From: Devosia sp. Root436
GTDB taxonomy: Bacteria; Pseudomonadota; Alphaproteobacteria; Rhizobiales; Devosiaceae
DNA length: 64,000 bases
Reading direction: 5' to 3'
Assembly (NCBI RefSeq): GCF_001426345.1
Contig: NZ_LMEM01000010.1
Span: forward strand, 62,001-126,000
The notes under the pieces: generated by a model
Databases searched by the model: none
What the model was told of the DNA's origin: nothing
What the model saw: the letters and a program-made list of their open reading frames with translations, nothing else
Shown here: in pieces, positions 47,030 through 56,499 of the stretch
Position numbering within the stretch: position 1 is the first letter of the stretch
Layout of the letters: every line of letters starts with the position of its first letter
Made by a program: the position numbers and the translations under genes

Positions 47030-47949
47030 GACAGGTTTTTCGCCTTTGGTGATCGGGAGAGAGGAAGAGGAATTGGGCTGAGCCCGATCGTCCCTTCCGG
47101 CAGTGACCTGTCGCATCATCGTGAAGTGCCCCATTTCTGTTCGATCCGTCCGGCCCGCAAAGCGCGTACGGCTGTCTGCCCTGTTGAACCGCGTCCCCGG
47201 ACCCTGCAGTCCATCGGCCATGGCTTCGCCACCACGCCCGATTGAGACGGGCGCATTTTCTGTCCGGCGGGAAAGCCACCGGCTTCAAAACTCGTTCCTG
47301 TCGTGAACCCGGCCTATGCGGCCGAAGGCTTTACTGAAATCCGCCGATCCTGATCGGACCGGAAGCCAAACTCGCTACCAACACAACCCTTACCGGAATG
47401 AAACGCCTAACGACATCAACTGCCGAGAAGCTGAAAACCAACGCCCCGAAAAATGACCCCGCCAGTCACTGCCGGACACTCGTTTCTGGTGTCCATTTTC
47501 GCGCTGGCCAGATTACTGTAGAGGGACGATTTTGGGGCTGCAACCGTGGAATCTGCAAAATGGGGGCTTGACTCCGAGGATGTCATTTTCGGTTGCCCGG
47601 CCCCGCCAAAGTCCCTCAAACCAAGGGCCTGTGACTCAACGCAGATTCCAAACCTTAGCCCTCGCCACGCAGTAAAAATATTATTTCGGCAGCGGCCTGA
47701 CTTTACCGTAAGACACCGTCCCGCAATGCCCGGAAGAAGCTGCAACAAACCGCTAAGCGACTGAAACTTCTGGCAAAACGTCCATTTCCCTCATCTGGGC
47801 GATCCAGTCACCCGGCTGTCACGCCGATGACACGGAGCATTCCATTCGGAAAATACTTGCCCGTCTACCATACAAAGAAAAAGGGCTCCCAGGGGAGCCC
47901 GAATTTCCTGGCCGTGGCCGCGCTTTAAAGGCGCCGCGGCGAACCCGGA
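47030..47949. other. Long dnaA-rpsT intergenic region
   Basis: About 920 bases without a recognisable gene. It holds the presumed dnaA promoter and rpsT terminator. Four GANTC (CcrM) sites cluster at 47549, 47570, 47633 and 47644. I find no consensus or one-mismatch DnaA box cluster, so I do not call an origin here. Confidence 0.6.
47874..47900 (-). terminator. Terminator of rpsT
   Basis: GGGCTCC / GGAGCCC 7-bp stem, 4-base loop, followed on the minus strand by TTTTTCTTTG. It lies 50 bases past the rpsT stop. Confidence 0.85.
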
Positions 47950-48216
47950 TCAGACGCTGAGCGCCTTGACCCGGTTATTGAGGCGGCTGACCTTGCGGGC
48001 GGCCAGGTTGGCATGGACGATGCCCTTGGTCGCGGCGCGGTTGATCTCGGGCTCGGCAGCCTTGAGGGCTTCCATGGCAACCTTGTGATCGCCGGCCACG
48101 ATGGCTTCCTCGACCTTGCGGATGAAGGTGCGCACGCGCGAACGACGCGACTTGTTGACCGCGGTGCGGGCTTCGATCTTGCGGGTAGCCTTCTTGGCTG
48201 ACGGCGTATTGGCCAT
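47950..48216 (-). CDS. rpsT: 30S ribosomal protein S20
   Basis: 88 residues starting [20 protein letters not shown]; lysine/arginine-rich helical protein ending [12 protein letters not shown]20 binds 16S rRNA early in 30S assembly. An in-frame ATG at 48237 would add 7 residues not seen in the family. It is upstream of dnaA on the same strand, a common alphaproteobacterial order. Confidence 0.96.
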   Translation of the reverse strand: MANTPSAKKATRKIEARTAVNKSRRSRVRTFIRKVEEAIVAGDHKVAMEALKAAEPEINRAATKGIVHANLAARKVSRLNNRVKALSV

Positions 48217-48384
48217 AACGGTCCTCTTGGCGTCCAACCGGCCGCTTGCACGCGTGTCGCGCAGCAGTCGTCCGGCATGAAATGAAATCGGCGGCTTTCG
48301 ACTGCCGCCAAGTTGGCCGGTCTATAGGGGAAAGGCGGGGAAGCGTCAACTGGATTCAGGGGGTGGCAATGCCGCCAAAGCCGC

Positions 48385-49272
48385 TCAAGGCGCCTTCTGG
48401 CAGACGGGGCAGAAAAACGTCGAGCGCCCCGACTGCACGATCCTTTGCACCGTCCCGGTGCACATCGGGGTCGGGCAGGGCTCGCCTTCCCGGTCATAGA
48501 CGGCAAACCGGTGCTGGAAATAGCCCGAGCCGCCCTCGGCATTGCGGAAGTCGCGCAGGGTCGAGCCGCCCACCTCGATGGCCTCGGTCAGCACCCGGCG
48601 CACCGCATGGGCCAAGTCCTCCAGCGCCGGCTTGGGCGCGCCCTTTGCCGTCACCAGCGTCCCCGCCAATATGGTGGGCAGGATATGGCTGCGGTGCAAA
48701 GCCTCGGCAACATAGATATTGCCCAGCCCCGCCACCACGCGCTGGTCGAGCAAAGCCGCCTTGATCGGGGCCTTCTTGCCCTTGAAGGCAGCGGCCATCT
48801 CCCCGGCATTGAAGTCATTGCCCAGCGGCTCGGGCCCGAGGTCTTTGAGATAGGGACTGTCCGCCACGTCATCATAGAGATCGATAAAGCCGAAGCGGCG
48901 CGGATCGGCATAGATCAGGTGGCTCTTGCCGTGTTCGGGGTGGGTGATGTCCCACACCATATGGTCGTGTTTGGGCTCGGTGCCCGGCTCGTAATAGCGC
49001 GGCGGCTTGTCGATGCCATGCTCGGCAAAGCGCCAAGAGCCAGTCATGCCCAGATGGCTCAGCACGGTCTTGCCGCTGGAGAGGGCCACAAGAAGATATT
49101 TGGCCCGCCGGCCCACCGAGACGATGGACTGCCCCTCCAGCGCCTCGGCCAGTCCCGCGGGAAAGGGAAAGCGCAGATCCTTGCGGTTGAGCGTCACGTG
49201 ATCGATGCGCGCCCCGACCAGCCAGGGCTCGAGACCACGGCGGACGGTTTCGACCTCGGGCAGTTCGGGCAT
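48385..49272 (-). CDS. mutM: Formamidopyrimidine-DNA glycosylase
   Basis: 295 residues. N-terminal [15 protein letters not shown] holds the catalytic Pro1 and Glu; the lysine in [11 protein letters not shown] and C-terminal zinc finger C-P-T-P-M-C ... C-P-V-C-Q follow. It removes 8-oxoguanine and cuts the abasic site. It is divergent from ubiE; the shared 108-base region holds a perfect CAATACG-AAA-CGTATTG palindrome. Confidence 0.95.
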   Translation of the reverse strand: MPELPEVETVRRGLEPWLVGARIDHVTLNRKDLRFPFPAGLAEALEGQSIVSVGRRAKYLLVALSSGKTVLSHLGMTGSWRFAEHGIDKPPRYYEPGTEPKHDHMVWDITHPEHGKSHLIYADPRRFGFIDLYDDVADSPYLKDLGPEPLGNDFNAGEMAAAFKGKKAPIKAALLDQRVVAGLGNIYVAEALHRSHILPTILAGTLVTAKGAPKPALEDLAHAVRRVLTEAIEVGGSTLRDFRNAEGGSGYFQHRFAVYDREGEPCPTPMCTGTVQRIVQSGRSTFFCPVCQKAP

Positions 49273-49336
49273 TTTTTGTCTCTTTACCTGTGCGGCTTTG
49301 CACCATGGGCAACCGCCATGGCCTTATATATACCGT

Positions 49337-49353
49337 CAATACGAAACGTATTG
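49337..49353. promoter_or_regulatory. Perfect palindrome in the mutM-ubiE divergent region
   Basis: CAATACG-AAA-CGTATTG (7+3+7), 27 bases before the ubiE start and 64 bases before the mutM start. Looks like an operator; the cognate regulator is not known. Confidence 0.5.
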
Positions 49354-49380
49354 CTCTATCCGGAACGGATTGACCCAGCC

Positions 49381-50145
49381 ATGACCGACGCGCAGGAAAC
49401 CACCCATTTCGGCGAACAGACCGTGGCGATGGGCGACAAGCAGGGCCTGGTCAACAAGGTCTTCCACGACGTGGCGGATCGCTACGACCTGATGAACGAC
49501 CTGATGAGCGCCGGCATCCACCGCATCTGGAAGGATGGCCTGGTCAACGAACTGGCCGCGCCCAGGACCGGCTCGCGCCCCTACCGGGTGCTCGACATGG
49601 CCGGCGGCACCGGCGACATCGCCGAGCGCATCATCAATGCTTCGGTCGGCTATGCCGAAGTCGTGGTGTCCGACATCAATGCCGACATGCTGCGCGTCGG
49701 CGCCGAACGCGCCAAGTCCTGGCGCTATCCGGCGCAGGCGAGCTTCGTCGAAGCCAATGCGGAGGAACTGCCCTTCGCGGATAACAGCTTTGACGCCTAT
49801 ACGATCGCCTTCGGCATCCGCAACGTGCCGCGCGTTCAAAAGGCGCTCAACGAGGCCCATCGCGTGCTCAAGCGCGGCGGCCGCATCCTCGTGCTCGAAT
49901 TTTCCCAGGTCGACGTGCCGGGGTTCGACACGGTCTACAAGCTCTATTCCGACCGCGTCATCCCACCCATGGGCAGGCTGGTGACCGGCGATGCCCAGCC
50001 CTACCAGTATTTCGTGGAATCGATCCGCAAATTCCCCAATCCGCAGGCCTTCTCCGCCATGCTGGCCACGGCCGGCTTCAGCAGGGTCAAGCACACGCCC
50101 TTCACCGGCAATATCGCCACACTGTTCTCGGGGTGGAAGATTTGA
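49381..50145 (+). CDS. ubiE: Ubiquinone/menaquinone biosynthesis C-methyltransferase UbiE
   Basis: 254 residues. SAM motif [33 protein letters not shown] near the start and the UbiE block [26 protein letters not shown]-methylates the quinone ring in ubiquinone synthesis. The ATG at 49381 follows GGAACGGATTGACCC. ubiB follows 65 bases later, a conserved pairing. Confidence 0.95.
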   Translation: MTDAQETTHFGEQTVAMGDKQGLVNKVFHDVADRYDLMNDLMSAGIHRIWKDGLVNELAAPRTGSRPYRVLDMAGGTGDIAERIINASVGYAEVVVSDINADMLRVGAERAKSWRYPAQASFVEANAEELPFADNSFDAYTIAFGIRNVPRVQKALNEAHRVLKRGGRILVLEFSQVDVPGFDTVYKLYSDRVIPPMGRLVTGDAQPYQYFVESIRKFPNPQAFSAMLATAGFSRVKHTPFTGNIATLFSGWKI

Positions 50146-50175
50146 TCGGGCGACGACTTCGCCTTGCCAAGCCCG

Positions 50176-50198
50176 ACCTCTCCCCCGAAGGGAGAGGT
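50176..50198. repeat. Single hairpin of the palindromic family (R12)
   Basis: ACCTCTCCCCCGAAGGGAGAGG lies between ubiE and ubiB, 12 bases before the ubiB ATG, and could fold close to its ribosome site AAGGAAG. Confidence 0.55.
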
Positions 50199-50209
50199 AA
50201 GGAAGAAAC

Positions 50210-51766
50210 ATGATCCTCTCCGCCTATTTCCGCCTGTTCCGGGCCGGCTATGTCCTGGCCCGCGAAGGCGCGCTGTCCATTCCCGGCGAGCTTCCCCCGG
50301 CCCTCGCGCCGCTGCGCTTCGGCATCTGGCTCGGGCGGCTGGTGGAGCGCCCCAGCGTGCGCAGGACCGGGCATGTGGAACGCCTCAACAAGGCGCTCAA
50401 CCGGCTGGGCCCGACCTATGTGAAATTCGGCCAGACACTGGCGACCCGCCCCGATGTGGTCGGCGCCCAGATCGCCAATGACCTCTCGGGCCTCCAGGAC
50501 AAGATGGAGCCGTTCGACCCGGCCCTGGTCCCCGCCATTCTCGCCGCCGCTTTGGGCGACAGGGCGGCCGAACTCACCGAGCTTTCCCCGCCCGTCGCCG
50601 CCGCCTCCATCGCCCAGGTGCACAAGGCGCGGCTCAAGCCGGCCAGCGGCCTGCCCCGGACCGTGGCGGTCAAAATCCTCCGCCCCGGCGTCGAGGCCCG
50701 CTTCATGGCCGATATCGAGAGCTTCTATGCCGCGGCGCGCCTGGCCGAAGGGCTGGTGCGCTCGACGCGCCGGCTGCGCCCCACCGAAGTCGTCGAAACC
50801 CTCGACCGCTCTGCCCGGCTCGAACTCGATCTGCGGCTCGAAGCCGCCGCCATTTCCGAAATGGCCGAGAATATCAAGGACGATACCGGCTTCGTCATTC
50901 CCACCGTGAGCTGGGACCATGTCGCCCAGAATGTACTGACCACGAGCTGGGTCGACGGCATCCCCATCCGCGAGCATGCGGCGCTCGACGCAGCGGGCGT
51001 CGATCGCAAGGCGCTGGCATCAAAGCTGCTGCAGAGCTTCCTGCGGCATGCCATCCGCGACGGCTTCTTTCACGCCGACATGCATCCGGGCAATCTCTTC
51101 GCCGATCCGAAAACCGGCGACGTCATCGCCGTCGATTTCGGCATTATGGGCCGCATCAACCGCAAGGAACGGCGGTTCCTTGCCGATATCCTCTACGGCT
51201 TCATCACCCGCAATTATCGCCTGGTGGCCGAGCGGCATTTCGACATCGGCTATGTCCCCGGGGATCAGTCGGTCGACGACTTCGCCCTGGCCATCCGCTC
51301 CATCGGCGAGCCGCTGCATGGCCGCACCGCGTCGGATATTTCCATGGCCAAGGTGCTGGGTCAGCTCTTCACCATCACCGACCTGTTCGACATGCAGACC
51401 CGCCCCGAGCTGGTGCTGCTGCAGAAATCCATGGTGCTGGTGGAGGGCGTGGCCCGCGCGCTCGATCCCGATCTCGATATCTGGACCGTGGCCGAGCCGG
51501 TGGTGGGCGACTGGCTGCGCAAGGAAGCCGGGCCGCTCGGGCGCCTGGAAGACTTCAAGGATCATTTCAAGGTCATTGCTGAAGCGGCGGGCCGCCTGCC
51601 GGTTATCGCCGCGCAGGCCGAACTGGCTTTGGCCGATTACCATGCCGGCAAGCTGACGCCGCGCCGCGATCGCCTGCTGCGCTGGGCGCTGCTGGGGCTG
51701 ATCGGGGTGACCGGGCTCGCCATGCTGGCTTTGCTCTATCGGCTGGTCACCCTGTCATCCTGGTAA
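50210..51766 (+). CDS. ubiB: UbiB-family ubiquinone biosynthesis kinase-like protein
   Basis: 518 residues. The K-x-G-Q motif (TYVKFGQTLATRPDVVG) and alanine-rich loop VAAASIAQVHKARL are ABC1/UbiB hallmarks; HADMHPGNLF and VDFGIMG carry the catalytic and metal residues. Two C-terminal membrane helices (ALLGLIGVTGLAMLALLYRL). Required for early ubiquinone synthesis, probably as an ATPase. In many relatives coaBC sits between ubiB and dut; it is absent here. Confidence 0.95.
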   Translation: MILSAYFRLFRAGYVLAREGALSIPGELPPALAPLRFGIWLGRLVERPSVRRTGHVERLNKALNRLGPTYVKFGQTLATRPDVVGAQIANDLSGLQDKMEPFDPALVPAILAAALGDRAAELTELSPPVAAASIAQVHKARLKPASGLPRTVAVKILRPGVEARFMADIESFYAAARLAEGLVRSTRRLRPTEVVETLDRSARLELDLRLEAAAISEMAENIKDDTGFVIPTVSWDHVAQNVLTTSWVDGIPIREHAALDAAGVDRKALASKLLQSFLRHAIRDGFFHADMHPGNLFADPKTGDVIAVDFGIMGRINRKERRFLADILYGFITRNYRLVAERHFDIGYVPGDQSVDDFALAIRSIGEPLHGRTASDISMAKVLGQLFTITDLFDMQTRPELVLLQKSMVLVEGVARALDPDLDIWTVAEPVVGDWLRKEAGPLGRLEDFKDHFKVIAEAAGRLPVIAAQAELALADYHAGKLTPRRDRLLRWALLGLIGVTGLAMLALLYRLVTLSSW

Positions 51767-51846
51767 GCCGCTTGCCGATTCAATGACTTAACCCTAGATT
51801 GCCGCCGCAACATTTGAGTCCGTGCAGCGGTGGAGCGTCGCTACCG

Positions 51847-52305
51847 ATGAGCGATCCTGTTTCGATCGGCCTGGTCTGGCTCGCGCATGGCGAGGGCCTG
51901 CCGCTGCCCCGCCAGCAGACGCCGGGCGCAGCCGGGCTCGACCTCGCGGCGGCGCTGGCGCCCGATGTGGTGGTGGACATCGCCCCCGGCGCGGTGGCGA
52001 TGATCCCCACCGGTCTCACTATTGCCCTGCCGCTCGGCTACGAAGCCCAGATTCGCCCACGCTCGGGCCTCGCCGCCAAACACGGCATCACCGTGCTCAA
52101 TTCCCCCGGTACGGTCGATGCGGACTATCGGGGCGAGGTCAAGGTGCTGCTGATCAATCATGGCACCATGCCCTTTACGGTGCGCCGGGGCGAGCGCATC
52201 GCGCAGATGGTGGTGGCGCCGGTCAGCCGGGTCATATTCGAGGAACGGGAGGCGCTCGATGCAACCGAACGCGGCGAAGGCGGGTATGGCTCGACGGGGC
52301 GCTAG
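51847..52305 (+). CDS. dut: dUTP diphosphatase
   Basis: 152 residues. Trimeric dUTPase motifs: [10 protein letters not shown] (1), [13 protein letters not shown] (2), [20 protein letters not shown] (3), [10 protein letters not shown] (4) and C-terminal [10 protein letters not shown] (5). It hydrolyses dUTP to dUMP and PPi. The gene ends inside the next coding region by about 20 bases. Confidence 0.95.
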   Translation: MSDPVSIGLVWLAHGEGLPLPRQQTPGAAGLDLAAALAPDVVVDIAPGAVAMIPTGLTIALPLGYEAQIRPRSGLAAKHGITVLNSPGTVDADYRGEVKVLLINHGTMPFTVRRGERIAQMVVAPVSRVIFEEREALDATERGEGGYGSTGR

Positions 52306-53005
52306 TCTTTGCGCCGCTCTGGCGCTGCTGGCCAGTCCCGCTCTGGCCGGCGACCGGGCGCTGGTCGATATCATCGGCTATTCCGATAGCGGACAATATT
52401 TCGCCTTCGAGGAATTTGGCATCCAGGACGGCTCGGGCTTTGCCTATTCGAGCCTCTATATCGTCGATCTCAACAGAGATTCCTGGGTCGTCGGCACGCC
52501 GATCCGCGAACAGGCCGATGACGAAGGCTTCACGCTCAGCCATATCCGCGCCGAAGTGCGGTTGCAGGCGGCCGACGACCTTGCAGGCTTCGGCATCGAC
52601 GTGCCGGCCGAATTTGCTGCACTGATCGGCGACGGCACGCCCGGCAATGACGGGCAGAGCCTGCATTTCGGCGCGCCCGGCTACAGTCCCGGCGAGGTCA
52701 CGGGCGACCATGAACTGCGCCTGCGCAGCTTTCCCACCACGGCGGCGGCGCCCTGCGCCGACTGGTTCTCGGTCGAGCCGCTGGGCTATGAACTGGTGAT
52801 CGCCGACGAGGGCGGCGAACGGCTGATCCACCGCGACGGCGCCCTGCCCCGCTCGCGCGGCTGCCCGATGACCTACCGCCTTCATAGCGTGGTTTTGCCC
52901 TTCAATGCCGGCTCGGTCGACGATGCCGTGGCCTTGATCTCGGTCTATCCGGGGGGCTTCGAAGGCCCCGACCGGCGCTTCATCGCGGTGCCGCTTGGCC
53001 TCTGA
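52286..53005 (+). CDS. DUF2259 exported protein
   Basis: 239 residues. Signal peptide [14 protein letters not shown], then [20 protein letters not shown], a DUF2259 hallmark. The domain is restricted to alphaproteobacteria and has no known function. An ATG at 52259 with GGAGG six bases upstream is a serious alternative start that would add 9 residues. It overlaps dut at the 5' end and the moeB-like gene at the 3' end. Confidence 0.8.
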   Translation: MARRGASLCAALALLASPALAGDRALVDIIGYSDSGQYFAFEEFGIQDGSGFAYSSLYIVDLNRDSWVVGTPIREQADDEGFTLSHIRAEVRLQAADDLAGFGIDVPAEFAALIGDGTPGNDGQSLHFGAPGYSPGEVTGDHELRLRSFPTTAAAPCADWFSVEPLGYELVIADEGGERLIHRDGALPRSRGCPMTYRLHSVVLPFNAGSVDDAVALISVYPGGFEGPDRRFIAVPLGL

Positions 53006-53711
53006 TCCGCTCTCACCAGAGGAAACAAGCCGCTATAGCCGGCACCTGGTGCTCAAGGGCATGGGCGGGGCGGGCCAGCAGGCGCTGAAGCGCGCCAGAG
53101 TACTGGTGGTGGGCGCAGGCGGGCTGGGCAGTCCGGCCATCGCCTATCTCGCCGGCGCCGGCATCGGCACGCTGGGTATCGTCGATCACGATACGGTGTC
53201 GCTCTCCAACCTGCATCGCCAGGTGATCCACACCACCGTCGGCGACAGCAAGGCCGAAAGCGCCGGCCGCTTCGCCCATGCGCTCAATCCGCATGTCAGC
53301 ATCGTCATCCACACCACCCGCCTCGACGCCACCAATGCCGCGGCCATCCACACCGGCTACGACCTGGTCCTCGACGGCACCGACAATCTCAGTACCCGCC
53401 GCATCGTCGCCGCCACCTGCGAAAGCCTCGGCCTGCCGCTGGTCTCCGGGGCCGTCTCCATGTTCGACGGCCAGGTCACCGTCTTCGCCCCCGGCGGCCC
53501 CCGCTTTGGCGACCTCTACCCCGCCGAGGCCGACGACGCCGACCTGCCCAGCTGCGAAGCCACGGGCATCCTCGGCCCGCTCACCGGCGTCATCGGCACG
53601 CTGATGGCCATGGAAGCGATCAAGCTCATCACCGGCATCGGCGAGCCACTGATCGGCCGCGTCCTGACCTATGACGGCAAGGGCGGGCGGTTCAGCGAGT
53701 TCGGGTATTGA
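52995..53711 (+). CDS. MoeB/ThiF/HesA-type adenylyltransferase
   Basis: 238 residues with a TTG start. ATP-binding VLVVGAGGLGSPAIAYLAGA, NLHRQVIHTT and DGTDNLSTR (MoeB adenylation residues) and a cysteine in SCEATGILGPLTGVIG. The two zinc CxxC pairs of E. coli MoeB are missing. It adenylates the C-terminus of a small sulfur carrier (MoaD or ThiS). No moaD, moaE or thiS gene is adjacent. Confidence 0.85.
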   Translation: MASDPLSPEETSRYSRHLVLKGMGGAGQQALKRARVLVVGAGGLGSPAIAYLAGAGIGTLGIVDHDTVSLSNLHRQVIHTTVGDSKAESAGRFAHALNPHVSIVIHTTRLDATNAAAIHTGYDLVLDGTDNLSTRRIVAATCESLGLPLVSGAVSMFDGQVTVFAPGGPRFGDLYPAEADDADLPSCEATGILGPLTGVIGTLMAMEAIKLITGIGEPLIGRVLTYDGKGGRFSEFGY

Positions 53712-53717
53712 ACCACT

Positions 53718-53863
53718 TCCCCTCTCCCCTTGAGGGAGAGGGACGGCCTGACGCGTTCAGCGGAAGGCCAGGGTGAGGGGTGCTGCGCTCGCCCATGCCA
53801 GAAGCAAGAGAAGAGACCCCTCATCCGCCCTTCGGGCACCTTCTCCCTCAAGGGGAGAAGGGG
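53718..53863. repeat. Palindromic element R13 (type B)
   Basis: CTCCCCTTGAGGGAGAGG arm, imperfect inner hairpin GGCCTGACGCGTTCAGCGG, GGGTGAGGGGTGCTGCGC, CCCCTCATCCGCCCTTCGGG and CTTCTCCCTCAAGGGGAGAAG. It sits between convergent moeB-like and fabB genes. The body closely matches R7. Confidence 0.86.
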
Positions 53864-53903
53864 GGACTCGGTGTATGGGGTAGATCAGTGGCCCAAAGCC
53901 CAA

Positions 53904-55130
53904 TCAAGCATCCGGATGCTTGAACACCAGCGCCGCGTTCGTCCCGCCGAAGCCGAACGAATTACTCAGCACCACGCCCAGATCCACGTCATCCCGCCGC
54001 TGGCGCAGGATCGGCATGTCCTCGAAGGCCGGGTCCAGCACTTCGATATTGGCGCTTTCGGCGATGAAGCGGTGCTTCATCATCAGGATTGAATAGATCG
54101 ATTCATGCACGCCGGTCGCGCCCTGGCTGTGGCCGGTCAGCGACTTGGTGGCAGAGATGGGCGGGCATTTGTCCTCGTTGCCGAACAGCGCGCGGATCGC
54201 CTCGATCTCGCGCAGGTCGCCCACCGGGGTCGAGGTGGCATGCGGGTTGATATAATCCACCTTCTGCCTGACGTTTTTCAGCGCCATGCGCATGCAGCGC
54301 TCGGCGCCTTCGCCCGAGGGGGCGACCATGTCGAGCCCGTCCGAAGTGGCGCCATAACCCACCAGCTCGGCCCAGATCCTGGCGCCGCGCGCCCTGGCAT
54401 GCTCGTATTCTTCCAGCACCAGCACCCCGGCGCCGCCCGAAATCACGAACCCGTCGCGGGCCGCGTCATAGCAGCGGCTGGCCTTTTCCGGGGTGGCATT
54501 GAAGTCGGAACTCATGGCGCCCATGGCGTCGAACAGGTCGCTGAGCGTCCAGTCGAGGTCCTCGTGGCCGCCGGCAAAGACGATATCCTGCTTGCCCAGC
54601 ATGATCTGTTCCATGGCATTGCCGATGCAATGCTTGGAGGTCGCGCAGGCGGCGGTGATGGTATAGTTGATGCCCTTGATGCCGAAGGGCGTGGCCAAAG
54701 TCGCCGAGGCGGTGGACCCCATCGCCTTGGGCACGGCCAGCGGTCCGATGCGCTTGGGGCTCATATTCTTGCGGGTGATGTCGGCGGCCTCGACGATGGT
54801 GCGGGTCGAAGCGCCGCCCGACCCCATGACGATGCCCGTCATCGGGTTGGAAATGTCGCTTTCCTCCAGCCCCGCATCGGCTATGGCCTGCTGCATGGCG
54901 AGATAGTTCCAGGCGGCGCCCTTGCCCATGAAGCGGGTGACGCGGCGGTCGAGAATCTCGAACGGATCGAGCCCCGGATCGCCCTTGACCTGGCTGCGGA
55001 AACCCAGCTCGGCATAATCGGGCGCGGCGACAATGCCCGGTTTGGCGGCGCGCAGGCTTGCGGTCACCTCGTCCAGCGAATTGCCGATCGAGGAAATGAT
55101 ACCCATGCCGGTTACGACAACTCGTCTCAT
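53904..55130 (-). CDS. fabB: 3-oxoacyl-ACP synthase I
   Basis: 408 residues. Catalytic triad Cys ([14 protein letters not shown]), His ([12 protein letters not shown]) and His ([12 protein letters not shown]) with FGFGGTNA near the end. It elongates unsaturated acyl-ACPs made by FabA. fabA is 87 bases upstream on the same strand. In many relatives fabI follows fabB in the cluster, but here a repeat and a convergent gene follow. Confidence 0.95.
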   Translation of the reverse strand: MRRVVVTGMGIISSIGNSLDEVTASLRAAKPGIVAAPDYAELGFRSQVKGDPGLDPFEILDRRVTRFMGKGAAWNYLAMQQAIADAGLEESDISNPMTGIVMGSGGASTRTIVEAADITRKNMSPKRIGPLAVPKAMGSTASATLATPFGIKGINYTITAACATSKHCIGNAMEQIMLGKQDIVFAGGHEDLDWTLSDLFDAMGAMSSDFNATPEKASRCYDAARDGFVISGGAGVLVLEEYEHARARGARIWAELVGYGATSDGLDMVAPSGEGAERCMRMALKNVRQKVDYINPHATSTPVGDLREIEAIRALFGNEDKCPPISATKSLTGHSQGATGVHESIYSILMMKHRFIAESANIEVLDPAFEDMPILRQRRDDVDLGVVLSNSFGFGGTNAALVFKHPDA

Positions 55131-55217
55131 CGTGTCCTCGCTTTGTCGTCTTGCTCGGGCGCCCTTGGGGCCGGCGCCTCATTATATGGTTCGGATCGGC
55201 GCGGCTTTAAGGCCGCT

Positions 55218-55751
55218 TCAGGCGCTTGCCTTCTGATCGTGCAACTGGGCGTCGGTAAACAGCCCGACGCGCAAATCCTTGGCCTCGTAGATCAACTTGC
55301 CATCGGCCTTCACCCAGCCATCGGCAATGCCCAGCGTCAGGCGCGAGCGCATGACGCGCTTGATGTCGATGCCGTATTCGACCAGCTTGACGTCGTCGGT
55401 CACCTGTCCGGTGAACTTGATCTCGCCGCCCAGGGCCCGGCCGCGGCCGGGCTGGCCGATCCAGCCGAGGAAAAAGCCGGTCATCTGCCACACCGCGTCC
55501 AGCCCGAGGCAGCCGGGCATGACCGGATCGCCAATGAAGTGGCATTTGAAGAACCACAGGTCCGGATTGACGTCGAGTTCGGCCCGCACCTGGCCCTTGC
55601 CATAGGCGCCACCGGTCTCGTCGATCTGGGTGATGCGGTCGAACATCAGCATGGGGGGAGCCGGCAGGCGGGCGTCCATCTGGCCGGGCAGTTCGCCGCG
55701 GCCATGCGCCAGCAGCTCGTCATACCCAAATGCGTTTTGCCGCTCGGCCAT
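55218..55751 (-). CDS. fabA: 3-hydroxydecanoyl-ACP dehydratase/isomerase
   Basis: 177 residues. Active-site block [20 protein letters not shown] with the catalytic His, and the Asp in GLDAVWQM. It makes the cis-3-decenoyl branch point of unsaturated fatty acid synthesis. Divergent from irr across 184 bases that hold a 7+9+7 inverted repeat. Confidence 0.96.
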   Translation of the reverse strand: MAERQNAFGYDELLAHGRGELPGQMDARLPAPPMLMFDRITQIDETGGAYGKGQVRAELDVNPDLWFFKCHFIGDPVMPGCLGLDAVWQMTGFFLGWIGQPGRGRALGGEIKFTGQVTDDVKLVEYGIDIKRVMRSRLTLGIADGWVKADGKLIYEAKDLRVGLFTDAQLHDQKASA

Positions 55752-55806
55752 GCCTTGATACCCCTGATAACCTTGTATTTCGTCTCGTATAGGCGCGCGG
55801 GGGGAG

Positions 55807-55829
55807 GGTCAAGTCAGGCCCTCTTGACC
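55807..55829. promoter_or_regulatory. Inverted repeat in the fabA-irr divergent region
   Basis: GGTCAAG-9-CTTGACC, perfect, midway between the two start codons. A candidate operator for a fatty-acid or iron regulator; identity unknown. Confidence 0.5.
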
Positions 55830-55935
55830 ATTCTGCGCAGAGCCGGGCCTGCGGCGCCCCTGCCGCTTGTGTGAAATTCCTGCCATAGCTATAAGGAAGC
55901 CAGCAATTCCGGCCCTTCCGACGTTCAAGGACCCA

Positions 55936-56382
55936 ATGACCGATCGTACCCAGACCGCCCGTTCCATGCCGTCGCGCAAGCCCTGCCTCACCGCGGTCCT
56001 GCGCATGGCCGGTCTTCGCCCGACCCGTCAGCGCGTGGCGCTGGCCGAGCTGCTGTTCGGCGGGCCGCACCGCCATGTCAGCGCCGAGCAGCTGCATGGC
56101 GAGGCCTCCGATGCCCGCGTCAATGTCTCGCTGGCCACCATCTACAATACGCTGCACCAGTTCCACGAAGCGGGGCTCCTGCGCGAAGTGGCGGTGGATG
56201 CCTCGCGCTCCTATTTCGACACCGACACGTCCGACCATCATCACTTCTACGTGGAAGACGAGCAGCGGATGATCGACATTCCCGCGTCCTCGGTCGAATT
56301 CGCCAGCCTGCCCGAGGCCCCCAAGGGCATGAAGGTCAGCCATGTCGACGTGGTCATCCGCGTCCGCAGGGCCCAGGCTTAG
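55936..56382 (+). CDS. irr: Iron response regulator Irr (Fur family)
   Basis: 148 residues. Winged helix LRPTRQRVALAELLFGG, NVSLATIYNTLHQFHEAGLL, and the SDHHHFYVEDE histidine cluster that binds heme in Irr. The N-terminal Cys-Pro heme motif of Bradyrhizobium Irr is absent (C-L). Irr senses heme to control iron genes. Divergent from fabA-fabB, a conserved neighbourhood in Hyphomicrobiales. Confidence 0.92.
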   Translation: MTDRTQTARSMPSRKPCLTAVLRMAGLRPTRQRVALAELLFGGPHRHVSAEQLHGEASDARVNVSLATIYNTLHQFHEAGLLREVAVDASRSYFDTDTSDHHHFYVEDEQRMIDIPASSVEFASLPEAPKGMKVSHVDVVIRVRRAQA

Positions 56383-56499
56383 GACCAATCCTGCCGTGTC
56401 CAGCCCCTCTCGCGGGCTAAATCGCCATCCCTGGCGGTGACAGCGGCGGCCTCATCGACCATATTGCACGCCGGACGAAAACTGCGGCAAGGGTGGCCA

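Noticed and set aside
45566..47245. Long plus-strand frame opposite dnaA
   Set aside because: Shadow of dnaA; composition typical of antisense GC-rich frames.
47030..47949. Chromosome origin next to dnaA
   Set aside because: No cluster of TTATCCACA-like boxes and no AT-rich unwinding region that I can see; in this group oriC is usually near hemE rather than beside dnaA.
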